A DNA stretch of 51,168 bases from Bacteroides sp. 51 (GCF_010500965.1 NZ_QVMI01000002.1:270134-321301), one strand, 5' to 3'; positions 26,112 through 36,358 are shown, counted from the stretch's first letter. A program made the numbers and translations. The notes: generated from the letters alone by a model not told the origin.

Positions 26112-27029
26112 CTATTTCTGTGCCTCTTCCATATCCTGCGCCATGGTATTCAGTATAGACCGGCGGTAATTTTCGGGCGAGAGGTTCATTAGTTTCTTGA
26201 AGATTCTGGAAAAGTAATACGGATCATCGTACCCCATCAGGTAAGCAATTTGCTTAATACTGTAGTTCGTAGAACACAACAGCCGGCAAGCCTCCTGCAT
26301 TCTGATATAAATAAAGTAATCTATAGGCGGCATCCCCGTAGCCGTCCGGAAGAGTTTCGAGAAATAAGATTCCGATAGGTTGTGCAGAGCCGCCATTTCG
26401 CGCACGGTAACCTTTTTCTTGAGGTTTTGCCTCATATAGTCAATGGTTTGATTAATTGTGTTTTCCTCATCGCCCGCATCATCCGCCTGGTTGTAGTGCT
26501 CGGGATAAATAAACGTAGCCATAAAGTAGTACAAACAAAGGCTGGCATTGCGTATGTTGGGCAAACCGGGTCCGCGGCTTAAACTATCGAACATTTTATT
26601 CCAGACAAAGATGCCCTCTGCGTTATACGGAATATATACCGGACGTTTGTCCACCCCAATCCGGTACTTATCATTAAACGCCGGAAGTCCCTTGCCGGTG
26701 AAGTGCAACCAGTATATCGTCCACGGATCATCCTGGTCGGCCCAGTACGACAACGCTTTGGTAGTGAACGGAATGATAATGAACTGATTCGTATTTACCT
26801 GATACTTCACTCCGTCATACATATAGTAACCTTTTCCTTGTACGCAATAAATCAGAATGTTATCTTCGCAACCGTATTTTCTTCTCCGGTAATGGTTATA
26901 AGCTTTAGGATAATACCCTATATGATTGATGTATATATTCTCTTCTGTCAGATTCTTTAATACTTTAGCCGGTAGGCTGATGCGTTTTTCGCCCTGGAAT
27001 CCGGTTCTTCTTTTACTCGGTTTTTTCAT
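26112..27029 (-). CDS. AraC-family transcriptional regulator
   Basis: This 305-residue protein has an N-terminal cupin-like sensing domain (about 40-170, NILIYCVQGKGYYMYDG and YWLHFTGKG). Two helix-turn-helix motifs lie in the C-terminal domain (about 195-295, VREMAALHNLSESYFSKLFR and IKQIAYLMGYDDPYYFSRIFK). Regulators of this build usually sense a sugar in the cytoplasm. It is divergent from the GH95-like gene and the SusC/D operon. The shared 165-bp region contains a 21-bp-spaced direct repeat upstream of the plus-strand promoter, so it probably activates those genes. Confidence 0.92.
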   Translation of the reverse strand: MKKPSKRRTGFQGEKRISLPAKVLKNLTEENIYINHIGYYPKAYNHYRRRKYGCEDNILIYCVQGKGYYMYDGVKYQVNTNQFIIIPFTTKALSYWADQDDPWTIYWLHFTGKGLPAFNDKYRIGVDKRPVYIPYNAEGIFVWNKMFDSLSRGPGLPNIRNASLCLYYFMATFIYPEHYNQADDAGDEENTINQTIDYMRQNLKKKVTVREMAALHNLSESYFSKLFRTATGMPPIDYFIYIRMQEACRLLCSTNYSIKQIAYLMGYDDPYYFSRIFKKLMNLSPENYRRSILNTMAQDMEEAQK

Positions 27030-27100
27030 TGTGCACTGCTATAAGAGGAATTATGAATGGGTGTGGAAGTAACTATAAACGTTTCGCCGATAAAGATAGA

Positions 27101-27160
27101 ATAATCCATCATATTATCTATATAATCCATTTATATAATATCCCTACCCCTGTACATTTG
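27101..27160 (+). promoter_or_regulatory. Promoter and candidate AraC operator for the GH95-like gene
   Basis: A 9-bp direct repeat ATAATCCAT occurs at 27101-27109 and 27122-27130, 21 bp apart, inside AT-rich DNA. The -7 box TACATTTG (27153-27160) starts 23 bp after the second repeat. No clear -33 TTG is present. The geometry equals that of the HTCS-linked promoters, with a different sequence. Confidence 0.6.
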
Positions 27161-27194
27161 CAGAAACTTTGCTCAGAAAAATTAATCTATTATC

Positions 27195-29675
27195 ATGAAA
27201 AGAATCCTCTCCATTCAGTTTGCATTACTGATATTTGCCAGTTCGGTTTTGGGTATGACCCCGGTTAACAACGCCTCCCGTCACCCGATTGTATATGAAA
27301 AACCCGCTATCGACTTCTTCGAAGGAGCAGTTTTAGGCAATGGCGCCCTGGGAGTAGTGGTTACCACCCGTCCCGATGCCATTTGCTTTCACTTCGGGCA
27401 TAATAATGTGTGGGATATCCGGGTGGCCGAAAATCATAAAGAAGAAATAGGAACCTTCGATGAGATCTTTGCCAAAGCGAAAGCCATGCCCAATACACTA
27501 GGCTCAATTTACGAAGACCCTTTCTTTAATCAATACCTTAACCTGACAGGTAGCAATTACCGGAAACCCTACCCCCGGCCTTTTCCCTGCGGAACGGTGG
27601 TATTGGGAATTGACCCCAGGCAAGTCGAAGTGCTGGGACATAAAATCTTCATCGACAACGCGCTGTGTGAGGTTTACCTCCTCAACAACGGACAAAAACA
27701 CATGCTCCAAATCTTTGTCAGCAGCCATACAAACGACCTCTGGTTCCGACTCGTTGACGAAAACCAGCAGCTACAACCATCCTGCTTCAACCGTCTGCGT
27801 ATTATGCCCGACAGCCATACACCCGCGGATATCCCCCCGTATACCACTATCAATCGTTTTGCCGACGGAGTTATGGGATTCTCGCAAACGCTTCCCTACC
27901 TCGAACCCGATCAATACGACATGGACAAAGGGCACCCGAAAGACAAAATGTTCCGCCTCGAAGTTAAACTCAACGCCCCGTTGACGGATGGAGTAAGACA
28001 CTCCAATCATGGCGCCCAATACCCTTTGCGCACGCTGGAAAGGCACATCCGGCAAGATCAAACCCCGTTCCTGGGAACTGTATCCTTGTTCGAAGGTCTG
28101 GCGGAAAGCGTCAGAGAGGAAAAAACAAGATTCCCCGAAACCCTAACACCACAAACCTATAACGCCGCAAAAGCAGTTACCGACAAAGCCTGGAAGAACT
28201 ACTGGGACCGCTCGGCGGTGGATTTAGCCGACCATTACCTCGAAGAAATCTGGTATCACAACCTTTACTTCTTCAACGCATCAGTAAAAGAAGGCATAAC
28301 CTGTCCCGGCATATTTGCTAACTGGTCGTTGGGCAATATCGGAACCGCATGGCATGGCGACTATCACCTCAATTACAACACCCAGCAACCCTTCTGGGTT
28401 ACATTCGCCAGCAACCATCTCGACAAGAACCTGCCCTACGTTGATTTGGTAGAACACATGTTGCCCGTAAGCCGCAAGTGGGCAAAGGAATACTACAACA
28501 TGCGCGGTGCCTTCTTCCCACACTCGGCTTATCCGGTCGACATGTCGCTACATCCCTATCCCGTTCCCGACTGGGGTTGGGAGGTTTTCGAAACACCTTG
28601 GGTAGTTCAAGGCTTATGGTGGCACTATAAATACTCGATGGATAAAGCGTTTCTTGCCGATCGCGCTTTCATCCCGATAAAGGATGCCGTACTCTTTCTG
28701 GTTGACTATATGAAACGTCTCGATGCACACGGCCCGCAATGGAAAGACAATAAATACCACATATTCCCTTCCGTACCACCCGAATTATATGGTCTGCAAC
28801 CCGGATTCAAGTACAACTACGACACCCAAATAGATATTGCACTCACTAAGTTTATCTTTAAGGCATACCTCGAAGCCGTTGATGTACTTGGATACAAGAA
28901 AGCCGAGGCCGAACTGACGAAAGCCGTCCGGCAGATACTTCCCAACCTGCCCGAATACTCTACCGCCAAGTCCGAACAATACGGCGAAATCTACACCTCC
29001 GTTCCCGGCGAGCACGATAAAATAGTCTATAACGTTCCCGCCAACCTCACCCACGTTTTCCCGGGCGAAGAATTCGGGATAGATGCTCCGGAAGAGATTT
29101 ACCATAAACTGGTCAATACATACAGAGCGCATCAAAACGAAGGTGGGAACGACATTGTGTTCAGGCATCTGCAAGCCGCCCGGTTAGGCATACTCGATCT
29201 GGAGAGATTTAAGCGTTACGTAAACTACGCCACTCTGCCCAACCACACCGTAACAGATATGGTTCTGCAAACCGGTGGGCGGTATGACGATCAGACGGAC
29301 TTTGCATATATGGCTCCTATGGGCATCTGGTTCGAAAACTTTGCCCTGCCTGCCGTTATCAACGAGTGCCTGATGCAAAGCTATACGGGCGTCATTCATT
29401 TATTCCCGAACTGGGATAGAAAGAACGATGCGGCTTTTTCCACCCTCCGGGCAATGGGCGCTTTCCTGATAAGTAGTGAAATGTCGGCGGGAGAAATAAC
29501 GTACGTCGACATACTCAGCGAGAAGGGCGGCGAGTGCAAAGTGAAGAATCCGTGGAAAGGCGGAACCGTATCTTTGATAAGAGATCAAGAGAAAAAAGAA
29601 ACACTACAAGGAGACATACTCTGTATTAAAACAACACCCAACGAAAAGATAAGAGTCCAAAGGCTAAATGAATAA
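27195..29675 (+). CDS. Divergent GH95-like (six-hairpin) glycoside hydrolase
   Basis: This 826-residue secreted protein has a signal peptide ending near SSVLG-MT. The architecture resembles GH95: an N-terminal beta-sandwich with FFEGAVLGNGALGVVV and a helical barrel with AWHGDYHLNYNTQQPFW, where Asn393 and Asn395 align with the GH95 Asn pair. The GH95 base region (usually DGN followed by EMLLQS) instead reads IWFENFALPAVINECLMQS, and the general-acid SPE block is not evident (FPSVPPELYG is a candidate). It may therefore be a separate subfamily with another substrate or mechanism. It is the first gene after the AraC-linked operator, with a terminator-like hairpin before SusC. Confidence 0.72.
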   Translation: MKRILSIQFALLIFASSVLGMTPVNNASRHPIVYEKPAIDFFEGAVLGNGALGVVVTTRPDAICFHFGHNNVWDIRVAENHKEEIGTFDEIFAKAKAMPNTLGSIYEDPFFNQYLNLTGSNYRKPYPRPFPCGTVVLGIDPRQVEVLGHKIFIDNALCEVYLLNNGQKHMLQIFVSSHTNDLWFRLVDENQQLQPSCFNRLRIMPDSHTPADIPPYTTINRFADGVMGFSQTLPYLEPDQYDMDKGHPKDKMFRLEVKLNAPLTDGVRHSNHGAQYPLRTLERHIRQDQTPFLGTVSLFEGLAESVREEKTRFPETLTPQTYNAAKAVTDKAWKNYWDRSAVDLADHYLEEIWYHNLYFFNASVKEGITCPGIFANWSLGNIGTAWHGDYHLNYNTQQPFWVTFASNHLDKNLPYVDLVEHMLPVSRKWAKEYYNMRGAFFPHSAYPVDMSLHPYPVPDWGWEVFETPWVVQGLWWHYKYSMDKAFLADRAFIPIKDAVLFLVDYMKRLDAHGPQWKDNKYHIFPSVPPELYGLQPGFKYNYDTQIDIALTKFIFKAYLEAVDVLGYKKAEAELTKAVRQILPNLPEYSTAKSEQYGEIYTSVPGEHDKIVYNVPANLTHVFPGEEFGIDAPEEIYHKLVNTYRAHQNEGGNDIVFRHLQAARLGILDLERFKRYVNYATLPNHTVTDMVLQTGGRYDDQTDFAYMAPMGIWFENFALPAVINECLMQSYTGVIHLFPNWDRKNDAAFSTLRAMGAFLISSEMSAGEITYVDILSEKGGECKVKNPWKGGTVSLIRDQEKKETLQGDILCIKTTPNEKIRVQRLNE

Positions 29676-29701
29676 GCCGTAAATTACGATAAATCCGTCC
29701 T

Positions 29702-29724
29702 AATAGCCCTTAAAAGGCTATTTT
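29702..29724 (+). terminator. Hairpin after the GH95-like gene
   Basis: A 7-bp stem AATAGCC/GGCTATT with loop CTTAAAA is followed by a short T run. It lies 27 bp after the stop codon and may terminate or attenuate transcription before SusC. Confidence 0.5.
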
Positions 29725-29981
29725 GCCAGAAACGTAGCATTTTTTGCCCATTTCATCCATCGTTTCAACGAGTCAAATCCATACTTTTGACTTGCTGGAA
29801 AGGAGACGGCTGTCTTCTTCCGCAAAGAAGAAATACACCTTAATTCTAATTTGTATCTTAACTAAATGTACAATGAAAAACATGACCCCACCTCCTACGT
29901 AAGGTAAAACCTACGGTCTTTCAAACGAATCTGATAGACATTTGCACGCGTTTTATTTATCACTTTTTTCTATTTATAAAT
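29725..29981 (+). promoter_or_regulatory. Leader/promoter region of the SusC/SusD operon
   Basis: No gene is seen here. The region holds a small hairpin CTTCTT/AAGAAG near 29815, a direct repeat CCTACG at 29894 and 29910, and a degenerate -7 box GACATTTG at 29937-29944. The weak promoter match suggests regulated transcription or read-through from the upstream gene. A nine-codon ORF near 29875 is probably chance. Confidence 0.35.
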
Positions 29982-32900
29982 ATGAAGAATACAATTAATC
30001 TACAAACCATCCGATCATTTCTGATTTTGATGATCCTACTGTTTTGTACCTCGCTGTATGCACAGCAAACGCAAACGGTGAAAGGAGTCGTCGTCGACGA
30101 GCTAAATGGGCCTATAGCAGGAGTCACCATCGTTGTTAAGAACTCTACAAAAGGCGTAATTACCGACCTCGACGGAAATTACACCATGTCTGTGCTTCCT
30201 AACGACATACTGGTGTTTTCGTTTATAGGTATGGAAACACTGGAAGTACCCGTGAACGGGAAAACAGTACTCAACGTGACTATGGGCGAGAAAGTCAACG
30301 CTTTCGACGAAGTAACCGTAGTGGCTTTTGCCAAGCAAAAGAAAGAAAGCGTCATCGGGTCCATCTCGACCATTAAACCGGCCGAGCTTAAAACTCCCGT
30401 AAGTAACCTTACGAATGCGTTGGGCGGTAGAATGTCGGGGATCATCTCTTACCAACAGAGTGGTGAACCGGGAAAAGACAACGCAAAGTTCTTCGTCCGC
30501 GGCGTTACCACATTCGGTTATAAACAAGACCCGTTGATATTGATTGATAACGTCGAGCTGTCATCCGACGACCTTGCCCGGTTGAACGTAGACGATATCG
30601 AACAGTTCTCGATCATGAAAGACGCTACCTCAACCGCACTATATGGCGCCCGTGGTGCGAATGGTGTGATCTTCGTAACCACCAAACAAGGACGCGAAGG
30701 AAAAGCCAAAGTCTCTTTGCGGGCCGAAGGATCATTCTCCGAGCCTAACAAAATGGTCGACGTGGCCGACCCCATCAAGTATATGGAAATGTACAACGAA
30801 GCCAACTACAACGACTTCCATAGAGGAATGTACAACGTCTTCTCGCGCGAGAAGATTGAACGGACAGCTTCGGGGGTCAATCCTTACGCTTATCCGGCAG
30901 TGAAATGGCACGATGAGTTGTTCAAAGACAATACCTTCAACCAACGCTACAACTTAAGCATCAGCGGTGGGGGTACAATGGCCCGCTACTATATCGCTGC
31001 CAACTTCAATAAAGACGACGGTATACTAAAGAACGATAAACTGAACAACTTCAACTCCAATATCAACCTGAAGAAATACGGCGTGCGGTCTAACATCAAC
31101 ATTGACGTAACCAAAACAACCGAGTTGATACTCCGCATCAACGGAACGTTCGACGACTATACCGGACCTATTGATAGCGGCGACGGACTATTCAATAAAG
31201 CCATGCGAACCAGTCCTGTTTTATTCCCCAAAAGCTTCCCGCATCAGGAAGGGCAGTCAAATACCCACATCCTGTTTGGTAACGAAGGTGTTGGAAATTA
31301 TATAAACCCCTATGCCGACATGGTAAGAGGGTATAAGGAATACAACAGAACGGTGATCTCGGCACAGTTGGAAATGAAACAAAACCTGAAGATGTTGCTC
31401 GAAGGATTGAACGCCCGCGTTATGGTGAGCACATCGAGGTATTCATATACCGATTTGAACAGAGCTTACGATCCGTTCTATTATACCGTAGGGCTTTATC
31501 TGCCATCACAAAACGACTATGTCCTGCTGCCTATCAATCCGAATGGTGGTAAAGAATATCTGGGATACAATCCGGGAGGCAAAGACATATCAACCACCAA
31601 CTATATGGAAGGTGCGCTGGACTATGCGAAAGCCATAGGCGACCATAGCCTGAGCGGATTGCTGGTTTTCCAACTATCGGATAGAAAGATATCCAATGCC
31701 GATGAATTACAGAAATCTCTGGCATACCGAAACCTCGGATTGTCGGGACGATTCACTTATGCTTACGATTCCCGCTACTTTGCCGAGTTTAACTTCGGGT
31801 ATAACGGTTCGGAGCGATTTGCAAAGAACGAGCGTTTCGGGTTCTTCCCTTCCATTGGTTTAGGATACATGATATCTAATGAAGCCTTCTGGGAACCTTT
31901 GGAGGAAAAGATAAACAAGCTAAAACTAAAGCTCACTTACGGGCTTGTGGGTAACGATGCCATTGGTAGCGATGACGACCGCTTCTTCTACCTTCCCAAC
32001 CTGAAGATGGACGATGATGGTAAAAGGCAGTACTTCGGAACAGACTTCACGAACGGAATAGACGGTATTACCGTGACCCGGTATGCCAACTCCCTGATCA
32101 CCTGGGAAAGATCCAAGAAACTGAATGCCGGTATTGAAGTTGGCCTTTTCAACGGAACAATCGATATACAAGCCGACTATTTCAGGGAGAAAAGAGATCG
32201 TATCCTACTGGATAGAACACACATCTCTTCTACCATGGGACTGTCCGCCGGTGTAAAAGCCAACCTCGGAGAAGCCACATCACAAGGAGTCGACTTCTCT
32301 ATTGATGCCAATTATATGGGGCCGAATACATTCTGGGCTGTGGGAAGAGCAAACTTCACCTACGCAACCAGCAAATATGACGTATTCGAAGAACCCGACT
32401 ATGCCGCACAAGGAACACCCTGGAACAGCCGCATCGGTAAAAACCTGAACCAGAATTACGGATATATAGCCGAGCGTTTGTTTATCGACGAGAATGATAT
32501 CGCCAACTCTCCCGATCAGAGCGGTTTCGGTGAATACCGTCCGGGAGATATAAAGTATAAGGACATAGATAAAGACGGAAAAATCACCGAGAAGGATAGA
32601 GTATACATGGGCTGGCCAACTTCACCCGAGATCACATTCGGATTCGGATTCTCTTTGGGGTATAAAGGTTGGGACCTCAATACTTTCTTCCAGGGAAATG
32701 CAAGGGTATCCTTATTCCTCGAACCCAGAAAAATTGCTCCTTTTGTAGACGGATTAACCGATCAGGAGAAAGACTGGGCAGGTCTTCCTAAAGATAAAAC
32801 CATTGTAACCGGTCTTATAAACGAAATAGCAAACAATCACTGGTCCGAGTCTAATAGAGATTCCTATGCATTCTGGCCAAGACTTTCAACAGGTTTAGTA

Positions 32901-33155
32901 AACAATAATAATCAGACCAGCAACTGGTGGATGCGCGATGGTTCATTTATCCGACTGAAAACATTGGAAATTGGCTATACCATACCCTCTAAATGGTTAA
33001 AGAAACTCCGCGTCGAATCGTGCCGCATCTATGTGAATGGTAACAATTTGCTGACGATGAGCAAATTTAAACTTTGGGACCCGGAACAGGGATCTAACGG
33101 ATTAAACTATCCACTGCAACGGGTTTACAATGCAGGTGTGAGTCTTAACTTCTAA
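29982..33155 (+). CDS. SusC-like TonB-dependent outer membrane transporter
   Basis: This 1057-residue protein has a signal peptide ending CTSLYA-QQ. It has a carboxypeptidase-regulatory-like domain (about 32-115, GVVVDELNGPIAGVTIVVKN) and a plug domain (about 120-235, with PLILIDNVELSSDDLARLN and YGARGANGVIFVTTKQG), followed by a long beta-barrel ending in the aromatic-rich strand VYNAGVSLNF. SusC proteins import oligosaccharides with the SusD partner as a lid. SusD starts 12 bp downstream. There is no N-terminal STN domain, so control by an anti-sigma factor is not indicated. Confidence 0.96.
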   Translation: MKNTINLQTIRSFLILMILLFCTSLYAQQTQTVKGVVVDELNGPIAGVTIVVKNSTKGVITDLDGNYTMSVLPNDILVFSFIGMETLEVPVNGKTVLNVTMGEKVNAFDEVTVVAFAKQKKESVIGSISTIKPAELKTPVSNLTNALGGRMSGIISYQQSGEPGKDNAKFFVRGVTTFGYKQDPLILIDNVELSSDDLARLNVDDIEQFSIMKDATSTALYGARGANGVIFVTTKQGREGKAKVSLRAEGSFSEPNKMVDVADPIKYMEMYNEANYNDFHRGMYNVFSREKIERTASGVNPYAYPAVKWHDELFKDNTFNQRYNLSISGGGTMARYYIAANFNKDDGILKNDKLNNFNSNINLKKYGVRSNINIDVTKTTELILRINGTFDDYTGPIDSGDGLFNKAMRTSPVLFPKSFPHQEGQSNTHILFGNEGVGNYINPYADMVRGYKEYNRTVISAQLEMKQNLKMLLEGLNARVMVSTSRYSYTDLNRAYDPFYYTVGLYLPSQNDYVLLPINPNGGKEYLGYNPGGKDISTTNYMEGALDYAKAIGDHSLSGLLVFQLSDRKISNADELQKSLAYRNLGLSGRFTYAYDSRYFAEFNFGYNGSERFAKNERFGFFPSIGLGYMISNEAFWEPLEEKINKLKLKLTYGLVGNDAIGSDDDRFFYLPNLKMDDDGKRQYFGTDFTNGIDGITVTRYANSLITWERSKKLNAGIEVGLFNGTIDIQADYFREKRDRILLDRTHISSTMGLSAGVKANLGEATSQGVDFSIDANYMGPNTFWAVGRANFTYATSKYDVFEEPDYAAQGTPWNSRIGKNLNQNYGYIAERLFIDENDIANSPDQSGFGEYRPGDIKYKDIDKDGKITEKDRVYMGWPTSPEITFGFGFSLGYKGWDLNTFFQGNARVSLFLEPRKIAPFVDGLTDQEKDWAGLPKDKTIVTGLINEIANNHWSESNRDSYAFWPRLSTGLVNNNNQTSNWWMRDGSFIRLKTLEIGYTIPSKWLKKLRVESCRIYVNGNNLLTMSKFKLWDPEQGSNGLNYPLQRVYNAGVSLNF

Positions 33156-33167
33156 TACGTACAAGAC

Positions 33168-35120
33168 ATGAAGATTTATAAAATATTAGCCGTCCTCTTG
33201 CTGGCATGCGTGCAAACAGCTTGCGATTTTCTGGACGTAGTGCCTGATAATCTGGCAACATTAGATATTGCTTTCAACAACAAGGCGAGCGCCGAGAAAT
33301 ACCTGGCGACTTGCTACTCTTACGTCCCTACTTATGGCGGACAATACGAGAATCCCGGACTGGCTGCGGGTACTGAAACGTGGTATTACTCGGCTCACGA
33401 TCCAACAGGCGGATGGTCTAACAGATGGACACACTACATTGCCCGCGGATTTCAGAATACCCAATCACCATTGGCCAACTACTGGGATGGAGACAACGGT
33501 GGAAAAGGACTTTTCAAGGCACTCAGAGATTGTAATATCTTTCTTGAATATGTAGAAGACCGGTCCAGGGTATCGGGACTTTCCGAACGCGAACGACTCC
33601 GGTGGTTGGCAGAGGTCAAAACCCTGAAAGCATTCTATCATTATTACTTGCTCAGACTATACGGACCTATTCCTATCATTGACGAGAACCTGCCTGTAAC
33701 CGCAACGCCGGAAGAGGTAAAAGTAAAAAGAGAGAAGGTAGACGACGTAGTGAAATACATTGTCGACCTGTTGGACGAGGCAGTGAACGACCTTCCGCCG
33801 CGTATTACGCTCAACATTGTAGAGGATGGACGGTTAACCCAGGCAGCTGCACTAGGTATTAAAGCCGAAACATTGCTATTGGCAGCCAGTCCGTTGTTCA
33901 ATGGAAATGCCGACTATGCCAACTTTGTGAATCAGGATAAAGAACCATTTATCAATCAAACCTACGACAGGAATAAATGGAAACTAGCCGCCGATGCCGC
34001 CAAAGCAGCCATTGATAATGCCGAAACGAATGGAGTAAAACTATACAATATCAAAACCGATATAGCTACCGAGCTACCGGACGAACTGTTGTATGGCCTT
34101 CACGTCAGAGGAGCGGTAACAGAACGTTTCAATTCCGAACTGGTATGGAGTGTTGGAAAGCAAAATACATACGATTTGCAAAGATGGTCTATGGCACGTC
34201 TTAGCCCAACGATGGATAATGTACCTGAAAATATGCTTTACGGAGCAGCCGGGAGTGTATATGCTCCTACGCTAACCACCGTAGAACGTTTCTACTCGAA
34301 GAACGGAGTGCCTATCGAAGAAGATAAGGAATGGATTGATAATGGCTGGTATAACAACCGTTATAATACACAAAGCATAACCAGCGCCGACCGTTATAAT
34401 ATGAAAGAAGGAGAACGTACGGCGATATTGAATTTCAATCGTGAACCGCGATTCTACGGATCTATCGGTTTCGACCGCGGAACATGGTTTGGCTCAGGAT
34501 GGGTATTGCCCGAAAACGACCCTCACTATATTAAAGGAAGAAGCGGAGAACTGGGCGGAATCAGAAAAACCGGAGTACGCTCTATTACAGGATACTATGC
34601 CAAGAAAATCAACCATCTTGAAAACGTAGTATCGCGCGACAGAACGCATCTGGAGGAATATCCATTTCCTATTCTGCGTTTGGCCGACCTTTATCTGATG
34701 TATGCCGAAGCATTGAATGAAGCAGAAGATGTAGTGAATGAAGATGTATATAAGTACATCAACCTGGTGAGAAACCGTTCCGGCATCCCTGGGGTAAAAG
34801 AAGCATGGAAGGATCACTCTATTCATCCGTCCAAGCCTTCAACGGCAGAGGGTATGAGAGAGATCATCCGCCGCGAACGCCTCATCGAACTGGCAATAGA
34901 AGGCCATCACTACTTTGATGTCAGAAGATGGAAAACCGCATCTAAAGAATTAAGTCAACCTGTATTGGGTTGGAATATCGAAGGTGAGGATGAAGCTACA
35001 TATTATCAGATTAGAACGATCTATATTCCTCCCGTTTTCACCAACAAACAGTACTTATGGCCTTTGAAGGAAGAGAGTATCATCAAAAACTCTAACCTGA
35101 TCCAGACGTATGGATGGTAA
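33168..35120 (+). CDS. SusD/RagB-family glycan-binding lipoprotein
   Basis: This 650-residue lipoprotein has its lipobox ending QTA-Cys19, followed by DFLDVVPDNLATLD, the typical SusD start. TPR-like helices follow (LRDCNIFLEYVEDRS, EVKTLKAFYHYYLLRLYGPIPI), and the C-terminal RagB region contains LRLADLYLMYAEALNEAED, RNRSGIPGV and RRERLIELAIEGHHYFDVRRWK. It forms the surface lid of the transporter encoded 12 bp upstream. It is longer than most family members, which may reflect loops around the glycan site. Confidence 0.96.
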   Translation: MKIYKILAVLLLACVQTACDFLDVVPDNLATLDIAFNNKASAEKYLATCYSYVPTYGGQYENPGLAAGTETWYYSAHDPTGGWSNRWTHYIARGFQNTQSPLANYWDGDNGGKGLFKALRDCNIFLEYVEDRSRVSGLSERERLRWLAEVKTLKAFYHYYLLRLYGPIPIIDENLPVTATPEEVKVKREKVDDVVKYIVDLLDEAVNDLPPRITLNIVEDGRLTQAAALGIKAETLLLAASPLFNGNADYANFVNQDKEPFINQTYDRNKWKLAADAAKAAIDNAETNGVKLYNIKTDIATELPDELLYGLHVRGAVTERFNSELVWSVGKQNTYDLQRWSMARLSPTMDNVPENMLYGAAGSVYAPTLTTVERFYSKNGVPIEEDKEWIDNGWYNNRYNTQSITSADRYNMKEGERTAILNFNREPRFYGSIGFDRGTWFGSGWVLPENDPHYIKGRSGELGGIRKTGVRSITGYYAKKINHLENVVSRDRTHLEEYPFPILRLADLYLMYAEALNEAEDVVNEDVYKYINLVRNRSGIPGVKEAWKDHSIHPSKPSTAEGMREIIRRERLIELAIEGHHYFDVRRWKTASKELSQPVLGWNIEGEDEATYYQIRTIYIPPVFTNKQYLWPLKEESIIKNSNLIQTYGW

Positions 35121-35142
35121 CTAATTTAGAAATAGATGAATT

Positions 35143-36345
35143 ATGAAGAAGATATATATATTATTCAGCCTACTTTGCACAACTTTATTCTTCATTAGTT
35201 GTAGCGAGGAAAACCTGTTGAAGCCTTATGGCCCAAACGACGGCAAAGTACCAGGCGAAGTCCGGATGGACTCATACACCCAGATACCCGGGGGAGCGGA
35301 AATCAAGTATATTCCCCCCGCAGATGAAGATCTCATGTATATTAAAGTACGATATACCCTCGATACGGGAATAGAAAGAGAAATCAGGGCATCTGCCTAC
35401 TCGGATAAGTTTGTTGTGGAAGGTTTTGGTAATGAAGAGGAAAAAACACTTATCATATCGGCCATAGACAGACACGAAAACGAAGGAGAGCCTACCACGG
35501 TGAAGTTTAACCCTGGTAAGCCTTCGTACCTGAAAGCGTATGAGTCATTAACAACAGCCGATGCCTTCGGAGGTGTATCCGTATTCTTCGAGAACCCCGA
35601 CCTGAAACCACTCATCGTAGACATTATGACGCAGGACTATGAAGGAGCATGGGAGTTAGTTCATACCGAATATACGGTTACATCAAAGAAAGACATAGAG
35701 TTTGCAGTCAGAGGTTTCGATACCGATCCCAGAGAATTTAAATTTGTAGTAAGAGATAGCTGGGACAATGTATCCGACACACTGAGTAACATCATTACTC
35801 CGCTTTTCGAGATTCAGATTCCACTCACCGGTTTCAAGAAGTATGCCCTGCCTGGCGACTTAAGTGTAGACGAATGGGGATTGAGCATGGAACAGCTATG
35901 GAGCGGCAACGTTAGCTGGGATTCGTACAACATGTGTCATAGTAACAACTTCGACGATTTCCCTCAATGGTTTACCTTCGATATGGGTGTAAAAGCCAAA
36001 CTAAGCCGTTACAGATACTGGCAGCGTTTGAATGAAGAGTTGCTTTACAAACATGGAAACATGAGAACATGGGAAATCTGGGGACACCCCGGTACGCCTC
36101 CATCTGACGGAAGCTGGGACGGCTGGGTATTGCTGCACGAAAGTGAAAGTATAAAACCATCCGGTTTGCCGGTAGGCTCTATCTCTCAGGAAGATATTGA
36201 ATACGCTAAGAAAGGCGAAGACTTCGAATTCCCATTAGATGCTCCTGCCGTAAGATACATCAGGTTGAAAGTAACCATGACCTTCTCTAAAGAGAGGTTC
36301 ATTCACCTTCAACAATTATGGTTCTGGGGTGCTCCCGAAAACTAA
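35143..36345 (+). CDS. DUF4959/DUF5126/DUF5000-type surface lipoprotein
   Basis: This 400-residue lipoprotein has a lipobox ending FIS-Cys20. Two beta-sandwich repeats (about 40-125 and 128-220; PGGAEIKYIPPADEDLMYIKV and GGVSVFFENPDLKPL) precede a C-terminal discoidin-like DUF5000 domain (about 245-398; LSRYRYWQRLNEELLYKHGN, WEIWGHPG, VRYIRLKVTMTF). Such proteins follow SusC/D pairs in many polysaccharide utilisation loci and probably bind glycan on the cell surface. It starts 22 bp after SusD and precedes a DUF4998 lipoprotein by 13 bp, forming one operon. Confidence 0.88.
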   Translation: MKKIYILFSLLCTTLFFISCSEENLLKPYGPNDGKVPGEVRMDSYTQIPGGAEIKYIPPADEDLMYIKVRYTLDTGIEREIRASAYSDKFVVEGFGNEEEKTLIISAIDRHENEGEPTTVKFNPGKPSYLKAYESLTTADAFGGVSVFFENPDLKPLIVDIMTQDYEGAWELVHTEYTVTSKKDIEFAVRGFDTDPREFKFVVRDSWDNVSDTLSNIITPLFEIQIPLTGFKKYALPGDLSVDEWGLSMEQLWSGNVSWDSYNMCHSNNFDDFPQWFTFDMGVKAKLSRYRYWQRLNEELLYKHGNMRTWEIWGHPGTPPSDGSWDGWVLLHESESIKPSGLPVGSISQEDIEYAKKGEDFEFPLDAPAVRYIRLKVTMTFSKERFIHLQQLWFWGAPEN

Positions 36346-36358
36346 AAACACATAAGCT

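Noticed and set aside
29873-29914. Very short ORFs upstream of SusC as a leader peptide
   Set aside because: They are 9-13 codons long with no regulatory codon run or attenuator structure.
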